DNA of 64,000 nucleotides from UBA6059 sp964351595 (GTDB taxonomy: Bacteria; Bacteroidota; Bacteroidia; Cytophagales; Cyclobacteriaceae), in contig CAYGOT010000011.1 in the NCBI GenBank assembly GCA_964351595.1, positions 1 through 64,000 on the forward strand, in the 5' to 3' direction. Shown piece after piece: positions 27,030 through 35,682 of this stretch. How positions within the stretch are numbered: position 1 is the stretch's first letter; the number at the start of each line of letters is the position of its first letter. Both the position numbers and the translations under genes were made by a program. A model generated the notes under the pieces. It worked only from the letters and a program-made list of their open reading frames with translations. It did not search any database and was not told the DNA's origin.

Positions 27030-28316
27030 ATGGCAGTGCTGTGGCTGGCTATGCCCAATAGCGCCAGTGCACAGCTTTTAGAGAATCGTGGTAAGCTCAA
27101 AACCATGAAAGGTGAGGGGCGTGGGTTCCTTCATTTTCTGAAGAGCAAAAAGATCAAAAGTGCTGAGCCGGCCGGTACTTTTTCTGGTAAGAAAGGAAAA
27201 GTCAAGTACTCTCCTACACCCAAACCGGTTAAAAAATCCAACCCTAAATATTCTGAACCTAGTGGTGTCCTTGACTTCTCCAATGAAGTACCCTCACCGA
27301 GATATTCTCCACCCAACGATAAGCGATTCAAAGGGAAAAAGAATAAAGTCAAGAGCATCAGCGGCTCTATGAATTGGTTTGGATCTGATGGCCGCAAGTC
27401 TTACTTCAACCCGTCCATCTCCGGATTTCAGGGGCAACAGCGCCGACCCAATCAAAAGGGAAGTAAGCTTTACTACAAGGACATTTCGAGAATCCAGTCT
27501 AAGGTCGTTGTACAATCCTCCCCCATCAAAAGGCAATGGTCAGAGGCTGGGTTTCAAGGCTTTGATAAAGGAAAGAACAAGCGAGGCAGTAAGCTATACT
27601 TCCGGGATCTCTCGAGAGATCACTCGAAAGTGATCATCAGTTCCATCCCGTTCGAAAATGCAACGCGCAACAGCCATAAGTTTCAAGGCTTTGACAAGGG
27701 ACGCAATCGAAAAAGCAGCAAGCTGTACTTCAGAGAGCTATCGAGGGAGCAATCCAAAGTACTGATAAGTGCCATTCCTTTCGAAAACGCGACAAGAAAT
27801 TCGCATAAGTTCAAAGGGCTGGACAAGGGCAAAAACAGGCTTGGTGAAAAGCTCTACTATCGTGAGGTCTCGCGTGATCTATCTGGTGTGGTAATAAGTT
27901 ATAATAAACCTGCCGTATTTACGGATACACATAAATTCAGAGGGCTAAGTCGCGATCGCAGCAGATGGGGCGAATGGTGGTTTCAATGGGAGACGTCCAG
28001 GTCCCAGGCAAGATATGAAGGCACACAGCAGACCATCTCCTATGCCGACAAGATGAAGTACGCTGATAAGATGGCCGGAAAAATGGCAGGCTATACCGGA
28101 GGCTTCAAAACACCCAAAAGAAACAATCAAATGCACCCCAGCGCCTCTTACGTTTATGGCAAGAGAGCCAGCAGTCCATCTCAAAAAGAACTGTTTCGCA
28201 AACTCAATGTGGTGTGGGTCAGGGTCAATGGGAACAAAGTCCAACCTGATTCTGTTAAGGACAAGCCAGAGAAATTGAAGTTCGACAAAAAGGAAAAAGA
28301 CCTCTGGAACTACTAG
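27030..28316 (+). CDS. Secreted basic repeat protein of unknown function
   Basis: The product, about 428 residues, is not recognised. A signal-peptide-like stretch ends at SASAQ near residue 15. A Lys/Pro-rich region follows, and then five repeats of about 42 residues span bases 27426-28040. They share F(Q/K)G-x-D-K-G-x-N, SKLYFR-x-(L/I)SR and the tail PFENATRNSHK. The last repeat is divergent. The C-terminus carries YADKM repeats. The protein is strongly basic. The start is odd: there is no ATG giving a charged n-region, and the frame stays open upstream from 26955 without a standard start. The ytxJ start codon follows 1 base after its stop. Confidence 0.65.
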   Translation: MAVLWLAMPNSASAQLLENRGKLKTMKGEGRGFLHFLKSKKIKSAEPAGTFSGKKGKVKYSPTPKPVKKSNPKYSEPSGVLDFSNEVPSPRYSPPNDKRFKGKKNKVKSISGSMNWFGSDGRKSYFNPSISGFQGQQRRPNQKGSKLYYKDISRIQSKVVVQSSPIKRQWSEAGFQGFDKGKNKRGSKLYFRDLSRDHSKVIISSIPFENATRNSHKFQGFDKGRNRKSSKLYFRELSREQSKVLISAIPFENATRNSHKFKGLDKGKNRLGEKLYYREVSRDLSGVVISYNKPAVFTDTHKFRGLSRDRSRWGEWWFQWETSRSQARYEGTQQTISYADKMKYADKMAGKMAGYTGGFKTPKRNNQMHPSASYVYGKRASSPSQKELFRKLNVVWVRVNGNKVQPDSVKDKPEKLKFDKKEKDLWNY

Positions 28317-28317
28317 T

Positions 28318-28668
28318 ATGAATTGGACTGCATTGACTGATATCAGCCAACTGGCGGATATCAAACAGAAATCTCAGGAACACCCGATTGTCATGTTCAA
28401 GCACAGCACCCGCTGTAGCATTAGCTCTATGGCACTCAGCCGCCTTGAGCGCGGATGGGATGACTCAGCACTTCCCCAGGTAGAAGCCTATTTTCTTGAC
28501 TTGATCGCCTACCGGCAAATATCAAATGCTGTGGCAGAGGAGTTTGGAGTCTATCATCAATCTCCGCAGATAATGATCATCGTTGATGGTGGTGTCATTT
28601 ATGATGAGTCTCACATGGGCATCAGTTTTTCTTCTCTGAAGAGTGCTTTAGCTGAGCAGGTCAACTAA
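28318..28668 (+). CDS. ytxJ: YtxJ-like bacilliredoxin
   Basis: The 116-residue protein has the compact thioredoxin fold of YtxJ. MFKHSTRCSISSMALSRLER carries the single catalytic cysteine in TRCSIS, and SPQIMIIVDGG with its cis-Pro follows. YtxJ proteins are regarded as monothiol bacilliredoxins that remove bacillithiol from proteins. The presence of bshC and ypdA in the same window supports this role. It begins 1 base after the repeat protein stop and abuts the convergent OsmC gene with no spacer. Confidence 0.9.
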   Translation: MNWTALTDISQLADIKQKSQEHPIVMFKHSTRCSISSMALSRLERGWDDSALPQVEAYFLDLIAYRQISNAVAEEFGVYHQSPQIMIIVDGGVIYDESHMGISFSSLKSALAEQVN

Positions 28669-29073
28669 TCAAAAATCAAAGCGAATCGTCTGCTTCAAAT
28701 TTGGATGCAGGCTCAATGCTACCGGACAGGTAAGGGCCGCTCTCTTGAGTTTGGTGCCTTGAGCTTCAGTGATTGGTGCCTCTGGCCAGGAGAAATCAAT
28801 CTTAATCTCTGCAATTCTACGGGGATCAGATGCCATAATCTTTGTCACGTCAGACTTTAGTCCTGTCATGTCGATGTTTTCTCTCTCGGCAATGATCCCC
28901 ATGATGGTCATCATACAAGAAGAGAGCGCTGCAGCCACCGTATCAGTGGGCGAAAATGCCTCTCCCTTGCCATTGTTGTCCGTAGGGGCATCAGTGATTA
29001 GGGTGTTTCCTGACTGAAGATGTTTAGATTGGGTGCGTAGCTGACCCTGATAGTTGGTTTTGATTGTCGGCAT
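28669..29073 (-). CDS. OsmC/Ohr-like peroxiredoxin
   Basis: The 134-residue protein matches the OsmC superfamily. GEAFSPTDTVAAALSSCMMTIMG includes the first redox cysteine, and ALTCPVALSLHP the second, the usual pair for thiol-dependent peroxide reduction. It probably detoxifies organic hydroperoxides in the cytoplasm. It converges with ytxJ with no base between the stop codons. Both are thiol-redox genes, but opposite orientation means they are not in one operon. It is divergent from a membrane-like protein gene. Confidence 0.88.
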   Translation of the reverse strand: MPTIKTNYQGQLRTQSKHLQSGNTLITDAPTDNNGKGEAFSPTDTVAAALSSCMMTIMGIIAERENIDMTGLKSDVTKIMASDPRRIAEIKIDFSWPEAPITEAQGTKLKRAALTCPVALSLHPNLKQTIRFDF

Positions 29074-29140
29074 TCAAACTATGTTTCTGAATTTTTCGTT
29101 TGGTTAAAAATAGATAATTTTAATGGCTCATTTCTTATCC

Positions 29141-29872
29141 ATGAAACTATTCCCTAAAGCCTTAATTGCGGTCTTTTTACTGGCCATCCCCCTATCGGGA
29201 ATGGCTCAGGAAGAGGGTGGCAATTATGACTACTCAAGGGAGTTCATCTGGGGTATCACTAAGAATACAAGTAGTGGCCTGATAGGTGGAATAGTGATGA
29301 AGTTTGGGCAGGAGATAAAAGATGGTGTATTCCAGACGTTTGGAGGTGAGCTTGTCAATATCAAGCATCCCAAGGAGTACAAATATCTCTCTCAATTTAG
29401 TGGAAATACCTTTATCTGGGCAAAGCAGAACTACCTCTATGCGATCCGTCTTCAGTACGGTCGCGAGATGATCCTCTATAAAAAGGCTTCTCAACAAGGG
29501 GTACAGATCAATGGTCAGGTCGCAGGTGGGCCAACCATTGGTATACTCGCTCCTTATTATATAGAGTACAACCCGGCTGGCAGTGGTGGTACAGTCACCG
29601 AGCAGTTTGATCCGGAGCGCCACAACTTTAACGGTATTGTGGGTACAGGCCGACTTTTTCAAGGTATCGGTGAGTCGCAGGTCATACCCGGACTGAATGT
29701 GAAAGCATCTTTAAGCTTCGAATTCGGTACCTTCAAAAGCAATGTGACCGGTTTTGAACTCGGCTTTATGGCAGAGCAGTACACCAAAGAAGTAGTCATC
29801 ATCCCGACGGCCGACAACCAGTCATTTTTCCCCTACGCATTCATTACGCTCTTCTACGGGAACCGTAGATAA
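29141..29872 (+). CDS. Conserved hypothetical secreted or outer-membrane protein
   Basis: The 243-residue protein begins with a signal peptide from the ATG at 29141 (KALIAVFLL, cleavage near GMAQ). The rest alternates hydrophobic and glycine-rich strands such as IIPTADNQSFFPYAFITLFYG at the end, compatible with a small beta-barrel. It contains a long aromatic N-terminal block YDYSREFIWGITKN. No family name is certain; similar genes seem common beside lipA in Bacteroidota, an impression not verified here. It lies 67 bases before lipA on the same strand. Confidence 0.6.
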   Translation: MKLFPKALIAVFLLAIPLSGMAQEEGGNYDYSREFIWGITKNTSSGLIGGIVMKFGQEIKDGVFQTFGGELVNIKHPKEYKYLSQFSGNTFIWAKQNYLYAIRLQYGREMILYKKASQQGVQINGQVAGGPTIGILAPYYIEYNPAGSGGTVTEQFDPERHNFNGIVGTGRLFQGIGESQVIPGLNVKASLSFEFGTFKSNVTGFELGFMAEQYTKEVVIIPTADNQSFFPYAFITLFYGNRR

Positions 29873-29939
29873 CACTCCTGCGTTTTCTTGGTTCTTATTT
29901 CAATGGTATCTTATTTTGTGAGAAGTAAAGGAGCAGCGC

Positions 29940-30827
29940 ATGATTGAATTACCCGTAGTATCAGACCCATCAACCACCAAGATTAAAAAGCCTAACTGGC
30001 TGAGGGTCAAACTTCCGGTAGGAAAAGAGTATGCGAAAGTCCGCAAAATCGTGGACGAAAATAAGCTCCATACCATCTGCGAAAGTGGCAACTGCCCGAA
30101 TATGGGAGAGTGCTGGGGTGCGGGTACGGCCACATTCATGATCCTGGGTAATGTCTGTACGCGAAGTTGCACCTTCTGTGCCGTAGCGACAGGTCGTCCT
30201 CCCGAGTACGATGAAGAAGAGCCGCAGCGGGTAGCTGAGGCCATCGCTACTATGGGTGTGAAGCATGCAGTACTCACCTCTGTCAATCGTGATGAACTAA
30301 AAGATCGTGGTGCAGAGATATGGTATCAGACGGTGACTAAGGTCAAGGAGCTATCTCCAGAGACAACTATAGAAACATTGATCCCTGACACTAAGGGCAA
30401 CTGGGAGGCGCTTGAGCGAATGATCAGTGCTGGTCAGGAAGTCGTCAGCCATAATATGGAGACCGTGGAGCGACTCTATCGAAGAGTGCGACCACAGGCA
30501 AAGTATCAGCGCTCACTTGATCAGACGAAGCTCACCAAGGAGTACGGCAAAAGAACGAAATCAGGTATCATGCTCGGCCTGGGCGAGACGGTAGATGAAG
30601 TGCATAAGGCAATGGACGATCTGGTCGCTCATGGTCTGGATATATTGACATTAGGTCAGTACTTGCAGCCGACTAAAATGCACATTGAAGTAGCTGAATT
30701 TATCCACCCCGATCAATTTGACGCCTACCGCGAAGAAGGCTTGAAAAGAGGCTTGAAGTACGTGGAATCAGGCCCATTGGTAAGATCCTCTTACCACGCC
30801 GAAAGGCACGTTAATGTACCTATCTGA
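29940..30827 (+). CDS. lipA: Lipoyl synthase LipA
   Basis: The 295-residue radical-SAM enzyme inserts two sulfurs into octanoyl groups to form lipoate. The auxiliary cluster ligands are Cys47, Cys52 and Cys58 in CESGNCPNMGEC. The radical-SAM ligands are Cys73, Cys77 and Cys80 in CTRSCTFC. The C-terminal GPLVRSSYHAE carries the conserved serine. Lipoate is needed by the 2-oxoacid dehydrogenase whose E1 is encoded at 24.9 kb. No lipB is seen in the window. Confidence 0.97.
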   Translation: MIELPVVSDPSTTKIKKPNWLRVKLPVGKEYAKVRKIVDENKLHTICESGNCPNMGECWGAGTATFMILGNVCTRSCTFCAVATGRPPEYDEEEPQRVAEAIATMGVKHAVLTSVNRDELKDRGAEIWYQTVTKVKELSPETTIETLIPDTKGNWEALERMISAGQEVVSHNMETVERLYRRVRPQAKYQRSLDQTKLTKEYGKRTKSGIMLGLGETVDEVHKAMDDLVAHGLDILTLGQYLQPTKMHIEVAEFIHPDQFDAYREEGLKRGLKYVESGPLVRSSYHAERHVNVPI

Positions 30828-30855
30828 TTAACCGCCAATTGTCAAAACCTGAAGG

Positions 30856-31671
30856 ATGGACTATTTCATTTTAGGAATCATCGGGATCATTCTAGGCCTG
30901 GTAGCCTCCCTGCTTGGTGTGGGTGTAGGTATACTTTCTCTTTTGGTATTTGCATATTATTTAGGGGATTTGGGACTCGGGGGATTTGATTCTGTCAGAG
31001 CCATTTTTGCTAACAATGTCACCTTTGTGGGCCTTCTTTTTGGTGCTTTGGCGATCCGCTATGCACGACAATCAGGAATTGCCTTAAATCAACTGCTACG
31101 GCTTACTATTACATCCGTTCCTATTGCCGCTCTATTAACCTGGACGATCATAGAGCTAGACTGGTTGAGTACGCCACTATTCTACACTGTATTTTGTATC
31201 AGCATCGGCTTTAGCGTATACACCCTGCTGACTCATCGTGAGTCAAGCTTTTTGTTGGACTGCAAGCGCAGTGGTCAGGAGCGAACGGGCAAGTTTCTAT
31301 TGATGGGCGCTTTGTCAGGACTATTTCAAGGAACTACCTCTGCAGAGTCATCGACTGTGATTGTCCCCTTTCTCAACAGGTACTGTGATATGAAGATTGA
31401 GCGGGCGATTGCGCTAGCTACCTCCTCAATAGCTATCACCTTGTTGGCGATGAGCGCGACTTTCCATGTACAAACCGGATTTGGCAGCACCTCTTTTATT
31501 CAGTGGCATTTACTCATCCCAATGTGGGCCGGGGCGGCCATAGGTGGTTTTTTACCTTTTGGTATGCTGAGCAAGGTTGGCCTACAGCTAGCTTCTTATG
31601 TGCTGAGCTTTTTCTTGTTCATTGTAGCCCTGCGACTGCTGTTCTTCGAAGTGCTAAGCCTTGGTATTTGA
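30856..31671 (+). CDS. TauE/SafE-family sulfite exporter-like permease
   Basis: The 271-residue protein has about seven to eight hydrophobic membrane segments, with the duplicated TauE/SafE layout and internal motifs such as GALSGLFQGTTSAESSTVIVP. TauE/SafE proteins are inner-membrane transporters, often for sulfite, organosulfonate or other anions, but substrate cannot be assigned. It follows lipA by 28 bases. Its 3' end overlaps the convergent bestrophin gene by 18 bases. Confidence 0.82.
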   Translation: MDYFILGIIGIILGLVASLLGVGVGILSLLVFAYYLGDLGLGGFDSVRAIFANNVTFVGLLFGALAIRYARQSGIALNQLLRLTITSVPIAALLTWTIIELDWLSTPLFYTVFCISIGFSVYTLLTHRESSFLLDCKRSGQERTGKFLLMGALSGLFQGTTSAESSTVIVPFLNRYCDMKIERAIALATSSIAITLLAMSATFHVQTGFGSTSFIQWHLLIPMWAGAAIGGFLPFGMLSKVGLQLASYVLSFFLFIVALRLLFFEVLSLGI

Positions 31672-32550
31672 GGCAGTCGGTAGTGTAAAAATCTCCTGCA
31701 CGTTATCCTTGATTTTGACGCAAAGCGAATCCAGGGGCAGATCATTCACATCCTTGCCAAATGGATCCTCTATCTCCTCGGCGATCAGTTCGATACTTAC
31801 CAGAAAATAGAATACCATTATTACGATAGGAATAGTGGCATAGCCAATCGACCACATGAAGCCAAAGGGTAAGGTCATATTGTAGACGAATATGAACTTC
31901 TTGATGAACATGCTATAAGAATAAGGTATCGGCGTATTCTTAATTCGCTCACATGCACCAATAATGTCCGTATATGCTTTTATCTCTTTGTCGACTAAGA
32001 AAAGCTGCTCCCCCGAGAGGACTCCATCACGATAGAGCTTCTGTGTGCGGTTGTACATCGATCGGTTGATGATATTAGGGCGATGCGCACTAGACACAAT
32101 CTCCTCACGCATGCCATCATCCACAAACTCTAGTTCGCCTACCATGATGCTATCACGGAGATGTCCTTTCATAGCAAAAGCAATGTTGGGAATCATCCTA
32201 CTAAAGAAAGCTCTTGTCTCCAAGTCATCAGAGGGTAGATAGGCGTTCAGGCGCAGTGCCATGTTTCGCGTGTCATTCACCAGCTTCCCCCAAAGCTTTC
32301 GGCCCTCCCACCAGCGATCATAAGCTGTGTTGGTTCTTATCACCAGGAATAAACCAAGTACCACACCCATTATAGAATGCACGGCCAAAGTGCCTCCAAA
32401 CTCAAACTGGAAATAATCAATAATAAAATAGCACAGGAAGGTCGTGTAGATGGCGATGAATAAAATCAGCGGGAAAAGTAGGCGGATGACGTACCTGCTA
32501 TAAACATCGAATATTAGCGAAAGCCAAGTCTTAGGGTTGTACTGAATCAT
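31654..32550 (-). CDS. Bestrophin-family anion channel
   Basis: The 298-residue protein has an N-terminal membrane region IRLLFPLILFIAIYTTFL, followed by TNTAYDRWWEGRKLWGKLVNDTRN. That DRWWEGRKLWG motif is the hallmark of bacterial bestrophins (YneE/UPF0187). The later SYSMFIKKFIFVYNMTLPFGFMWS forms the second helix pair. Bestrophins form pentameric channels conducting chloride and other anions. It ends inside the TauE/SafE-like gene on the other strand and is divergent from the penicillin-acylase-like gene. Confidence 0.9.
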   Translation of the reverse strand: MIQYNPKTWLSLIFDVYSRYVIRLLFPLILFIAIYTTFLCYFIIDYFQFEFGGTLAVHSIMGVVLGLFLVIRTNTAYDRWWEGRKLWGKLVNDTRNMALRLNAYLPSDDLETRAFFSRMIPNIAFAMKGHLRDSIMVGELEFVDDGMREEIVSSAHRPNIINRSMYNRTQKLYRDGVLSGEQLFLVDKEIKAYTDIIGACERIKNTPIPYSYSMFIKKFIFVYNMTLPFGFMWSIGYATIPIVIMVFYFLVSIELIAEEIEDPFGKDVNDLPLDSLCVKIKDNVQEIFTLPTASNTKA

Positions 32551-32652
32551 ATCAAATCTTCAACTATTGATGCCAAAATTGGTTAAGCTTATGCTGTGAA
32601 GATACTCATTATATGTATTGTCCTCACCTATCACCAAACCTACTATGTCTAA

Positions 32653-34719
32653 ATGAAAATGTCATTTCCGCTTATCCTAATTATCCTTCTCTTCGGGAAT
32701 CTTCAAGTGAAAGCACAATCCCTGGCTGATCAGGTAGAGATCGTAAGAGATACTTTTGGGGTGCCGCACGTCTTTGGGCAAACGGATGCTGCGGTAGCTT
32801 ACGGATTAGCCTGGGCCCACGCAGAAGACGACTTTGGGACGATCCAGCTGACATTATTTTCCGGCAAGCAAATGCTTGGAAGACATCTGGGCAAGGCAGG
32901 TGCTCCCATTGATTATGTGGTTGCCCTTATGCGGTGCAGAGACCTGGTGGATCGAGAGATAAGCTCGTTATCTCCTGAGTACCTATCGGTAATTAAAGGA
33001 TACACAGCAGGCATGAATGCCTATGCGCTACATCACCCCAGGGAGGTTCTGGTAAAGGGCGCATTCCCAATAACGGTCGAAGAAGTGTTGACAGCATATG
33101 TCCTATCTCTTTCCGTAATCAGTGGGGCGGATGGCGTAATTCAGGATCTTTTTGCCGGTAGGGTTCCTGATGCACCGGACATGGACGGTAAAGGCTCCAA
33201 CGCTTTTGCCATCAGTAGAAAGCGCACAACCAACGGCAAGACTTTCCTCAATGTCAACTCTCATCAGCCTTTAGAAGGACCTGTCTCATGGTATGAGGCA
33301 CATTTGGTGAGCGAAGAAGGCTGGAATGCGCTAGGGGGTCTGTTCCCCGGAGGCGCCACCATCTTTCACGGTACCAATGAGCACCTTGGCTGGGCCCATA
33401 CAGTCAACTATCCAGACAAGATCGACGTGTTCGAGCTTGAGATCAATCCCGAGAATGAAAATCAGTACAAACTCGATGGGCAATGGCTGGATCTGGAAGT
33501 CAGAGAAGTCCCTCTCAAAGTCAAAATTCTCTTTGGTTTAAAACTCGGCGTGAAGCGAAAGGCTTATTGGAGCCGGTATGGCCCTGTGGTTAAAAATGAC
33601 AAAGGAGCTTATGCCTTCCATCTTGGTGCACTTGAAGACCTTAGAGGCCCGGAGCAGTGGTACAGGATGAACAAAGCGAGGAATTGGGAGGAATTCAAGT
33701 CTGCATTGGACATGGTGGCTATTCCCGGGTTCAACATTGTGTACGCTGATCGAGAGGATAACATCTACTATGTGAGCAATGCCAAAATCCCATTACGCGA
33801 CCCTGATTATGACTGGTCGACCACCCTACCGGGAAACACGTCAGCTACCATCTCTGGCGGTTATCATTCCTTAGCCGATCTTCCTCAGACCCTCAATCCA
33901 AGTTCCGGGTACGTCTTCAATACCAACAATAGCGCCTTCAGTAATACTTCCCTATCTGAAAATCCAGACCCGGCCAAACATGATCCCACCATGGGCTACC
34001 TCGTCTTCGAAAACAACCGAAGTACGCGCTTTCGATCACTTATCGAATCGTATGAAAAGCTGTCTTATGAGGACTTCAAAGCCATCAAGTACGATCAACA
34101 GCTACCTATGGATACAATGGTGTACCCAATGGACTTTTCTGTGATTTGGAAGATGAGTCCCGCAGATTACCCAGAGATTGCTGGGATACTCAGCGTACTC
34201 CAGGCATGGGATCGAAGTGCTGGAATTGATAATGTCGGAGCTGCCCATTTCACCTTGTTTTATGATTATATCAAAGGCAAGCTTGAATCACAGCATGAGT
34301 CACTTTACCAAATCATCAGCAAAGAAATGTGCGTTGAGTCAATGCTCAATGCGCAGAATCACCTGATCGATAATTTCGGGAAGATCAAAGTAACCTTGGG
34401 TGAATATCAGCGGCACAATCGTGGGGATATGGATTTACCTATTTCGGGTATCCGTGATGTCATCGCGACCATGACTTCTAAGCCAACCGATGATGGACGG
34501 GTCCGAGCCTACCAAGGTGAGTCCTACATCATGCTAGCGCAATATGATCAAGACGGTGTAAAGATCGAAACCATCAATGCTTATGGCGCTTCAGCAAAAC
34601 CAGACTCCCCTCATTACACGGATCAAATGCGTATGTTTGTTGATCAACAGCTCAAGCCAATGACGCTAGACAAAGACCTGATCTATCGACATGCTGAATC
34701 AATATACCGACCCAAGTGA
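32653..34719 (+). CDS. Penicillin/AHL acylase-family Ntn hydrolase
   Basis: The 688-residue protein has a signal peptide (residues 1-23) and the penicillin acylase layout: alpha part with GVPHVFGQTDAAVAYGLAWAHAEDDFGTIQ, then a linker, then the autocatalytic site GKGSNAFAIS with Ser182 as the likely beta-chain N-terminal nucleophile. GWAHTVNYPDKIDVFE follows as in the family. Members cleave beta-lactams or acyl-homoserine lactones, or other amides. It is periplasmic. The gene is followed by an NTF2-like protein 1 base after the stop codon, suggesting coupling. Confidence 0.9.
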   Translation: MKMSFPLILIILLFGNLQVKAQSLADQVEIVRDTFGVPHVFGQTDAAVAYGLAWAHAEDDFGTIQLTLFSGKQMLGRHLGKAGAPIDYVVALMRCRDLVDREISSLSPEYLSVIKGYTAGMNAYALHHPREVLVKGAFPITVEEVLTAYVLSLSVISGADGVIQDLFAGRVPDAPDMDGKGSNAFAISRKRTTNGKTFLNVNSHQPLEGPVSWYEAHLVSEEGWNALGGLFPGGATIFHGTNEHLGWAHTVNYPDKIDVFELEINPENENQYKLDGQWLDLEVREVPLKVKILFGLKLGVKRKAYWSRYGPVVKNDKGAYAFHLGALEDLRGPEQWYRMNKARNWEEFKSALDMVAIPGFNIVYADREDNIYYVSNAKIPLRDPDYDWSTTLPGNTSATISGGYHSLADLPQTLNPSSGYVFNTNNSAFSNTSLSENPDPAKHDPTMGYLVFENNRSTRFRSLIESYEKLSYEDFKAIKYDQQLPMDTMVYPMDFSVIWKMSPADYPEIAGILSVLQAWDRSAGIDNVGAAHFTLFYDYIKGKLESQHESLYQIISKEMCVESMLNAQNHLIDNFGKIKVTLGEYQRHNRGDMDLPISGIRDVIATMTSKPTDDGRVRAYQGESYIMLAQYDQDGVKIETINAYGASAKPDSPHYTDQMRMFVDQQLKPMTLDKDLIYRHAESIYRPK

Positions 34720-34720
34720 T

Positions 34721-35116
34721 ATGGAAAACATCTATGAAAAAGCGTTTCAGGACTGGATCGCCTACACTGAAAATCATGATGGCTCACTATTGAGTGAAAT
34801 GTTGGCTGATGATGTTGTGTTTCACAGTCCGGTGGTCTTTACACCTCAGGTTGGTAAGAACATCACGTTTCTTTATTTATCAGCGGCTACTCAGGTACTG
34901 AAGCAGTTTCGCTACACTCAAACCATTAGGGACCAAGGTCAATGGGCGCTCAGGTTTGAAGGTCAGATTGGAGAAGTCAAGGTAATTGGGTTTGATATCA
35001 TCACCCTGAACACGGATGGAAAAATCATCAATTTTGAAGTGCTCGTGAGACCTGCCAAGGCGGTCATAGCCATCCAGCAGGCCATGGCTCAGATGTTGGA
35101 GAAGTTGAAAGGCTGA
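34721..35116 (+). CDS. NTF2/SnoaL-like cytoplasmic protein
   Basis: The protein of about 131 residues begins MENIYEKAFQDW and has the NTF2-like pattern of DDVVFHSPVVFTPQVGK, a helix SAATQVLKQFRYT, and strands ending NFEVLVRPAKAV. No signal peptide is present. The ATG at 34721 leaves 1 base after the acylase stop; a longer frame starts inside the acylase gene. Its proximity suggests a shared transcript. The function of such small NTF2-like proteins ranges from isomerases to ligand carriers, so none is assigned. Confidence 0.75.
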   Translation: MENIYEKAFQDWIAYTENHDGSLLSEMLADDVVFHSPVVFTPQVGKNITFLYLSAATQVLKQFRYTQTIRDQGQWALRFEGQIGEVKVIGFDIITLNTDGKIINFEVLVRPAKAVIAIQQAMAQMLEKLKG

Positions 35117-35149
35117 CTTAGTTGTGCTAACTTTATTAAAAACAAAGTC

Positions 35150-35377
35150 ATGTTGACCATCAGAGGAAAATATAAAAATGGATTAGTTACGCTTGAAGAT
35201 GATCCTAAAGAAATAACATCTGGTGAAGTGATTGTAACTTTTTTAGAGTCAAACTCGGAAAGTGTTTCAAAAACTGACAGAAAAGCCTTCCATTTTGAAG
35301 AGGCGAGGGAAGCCAGCAAAACAATCCAAGGTAAGTTATCAGATACGATCATTGAAGATCGAAAAGAGTCGAATTGA
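35150..35377 (+). CDS. Antitoxin-like protein of a degraded PIN module
   Basis: The 75-residue protein begins MLTIRGKYKNGLVTLEDDP and ends with an acidic-basic helix. It has the look of the short DUF104/type II antitoxin proteins that precede VapC-family toxins in Bacteroidota. A broken PIN toxin remnant begins at its stop codon, with a 3-base overlap (TTG inside AATTGA). The antitoxin reading frame itself is intact. It may be an orphan antitoxin that still neutralises a related toxin elsewhere. Confidence 0.65.
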   Translation: MLTIRGKYKNGLVTLEDDPKEITSGEVIVTFLESNSESVSKTDRKAFHFEEAREASKTIQGKLSDTIIEDRKESN

Positions 35378-35616
35378 GGGTCTTTTTAGATACATCTTCT
35401 CCGCATGATTATCGCGGAACTTAGTTCTGTGATCATTTCCATTTTAAGGTCACGGATTTGAAAATCCGCTCCAGAGCTTGGGAGTTGGGGTTGAGAACTC
35501 TTGATGCACTTCAACTGGCTTCTGCCTTAAACATAAAATCTCAAATTGACTTGGCCTTTACAGCGGATCATAGACTTCTCCATATTTTCGACTTGGAGAA
35601 GATCCCAACGAAGTAA
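35374..35616 (+). pseudogene. Broken VapC-like PIN-domain toxin
   Basis: A TTG at 35374 starts MRVFLDTSS, the opening strand of a PIN toxin with its catalytic Asp. An in-frame TAG follows at 35422-35424, and the sequence of the middle does not read as a PIN domain. From 35455 the same frame gives TDLKIRS, then LRTLDALQLASALNIKSQ, then LAFTADHRLLHIFDLEKIP, which matches a PIN C-terminus. About 60 codons seem to be missing compared with normal toxins of 130-140 residues. Deletion and a stop codon have inactivated the gene. Confidence 0.75.
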
Positions 35617-35682
35617 ATACTGTAAATAGCAACTTGGGTCTCTGAATGATTTCCACTAACTTCTATTAAAAAGTTAGCTGCT

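Noticed and set aside
27426..28040. CRISPR-like tandem repeats
   Set aside because: The periodicity is in-frame protein repeats with diverged DNA; there are no constant repeats with unique spacers.
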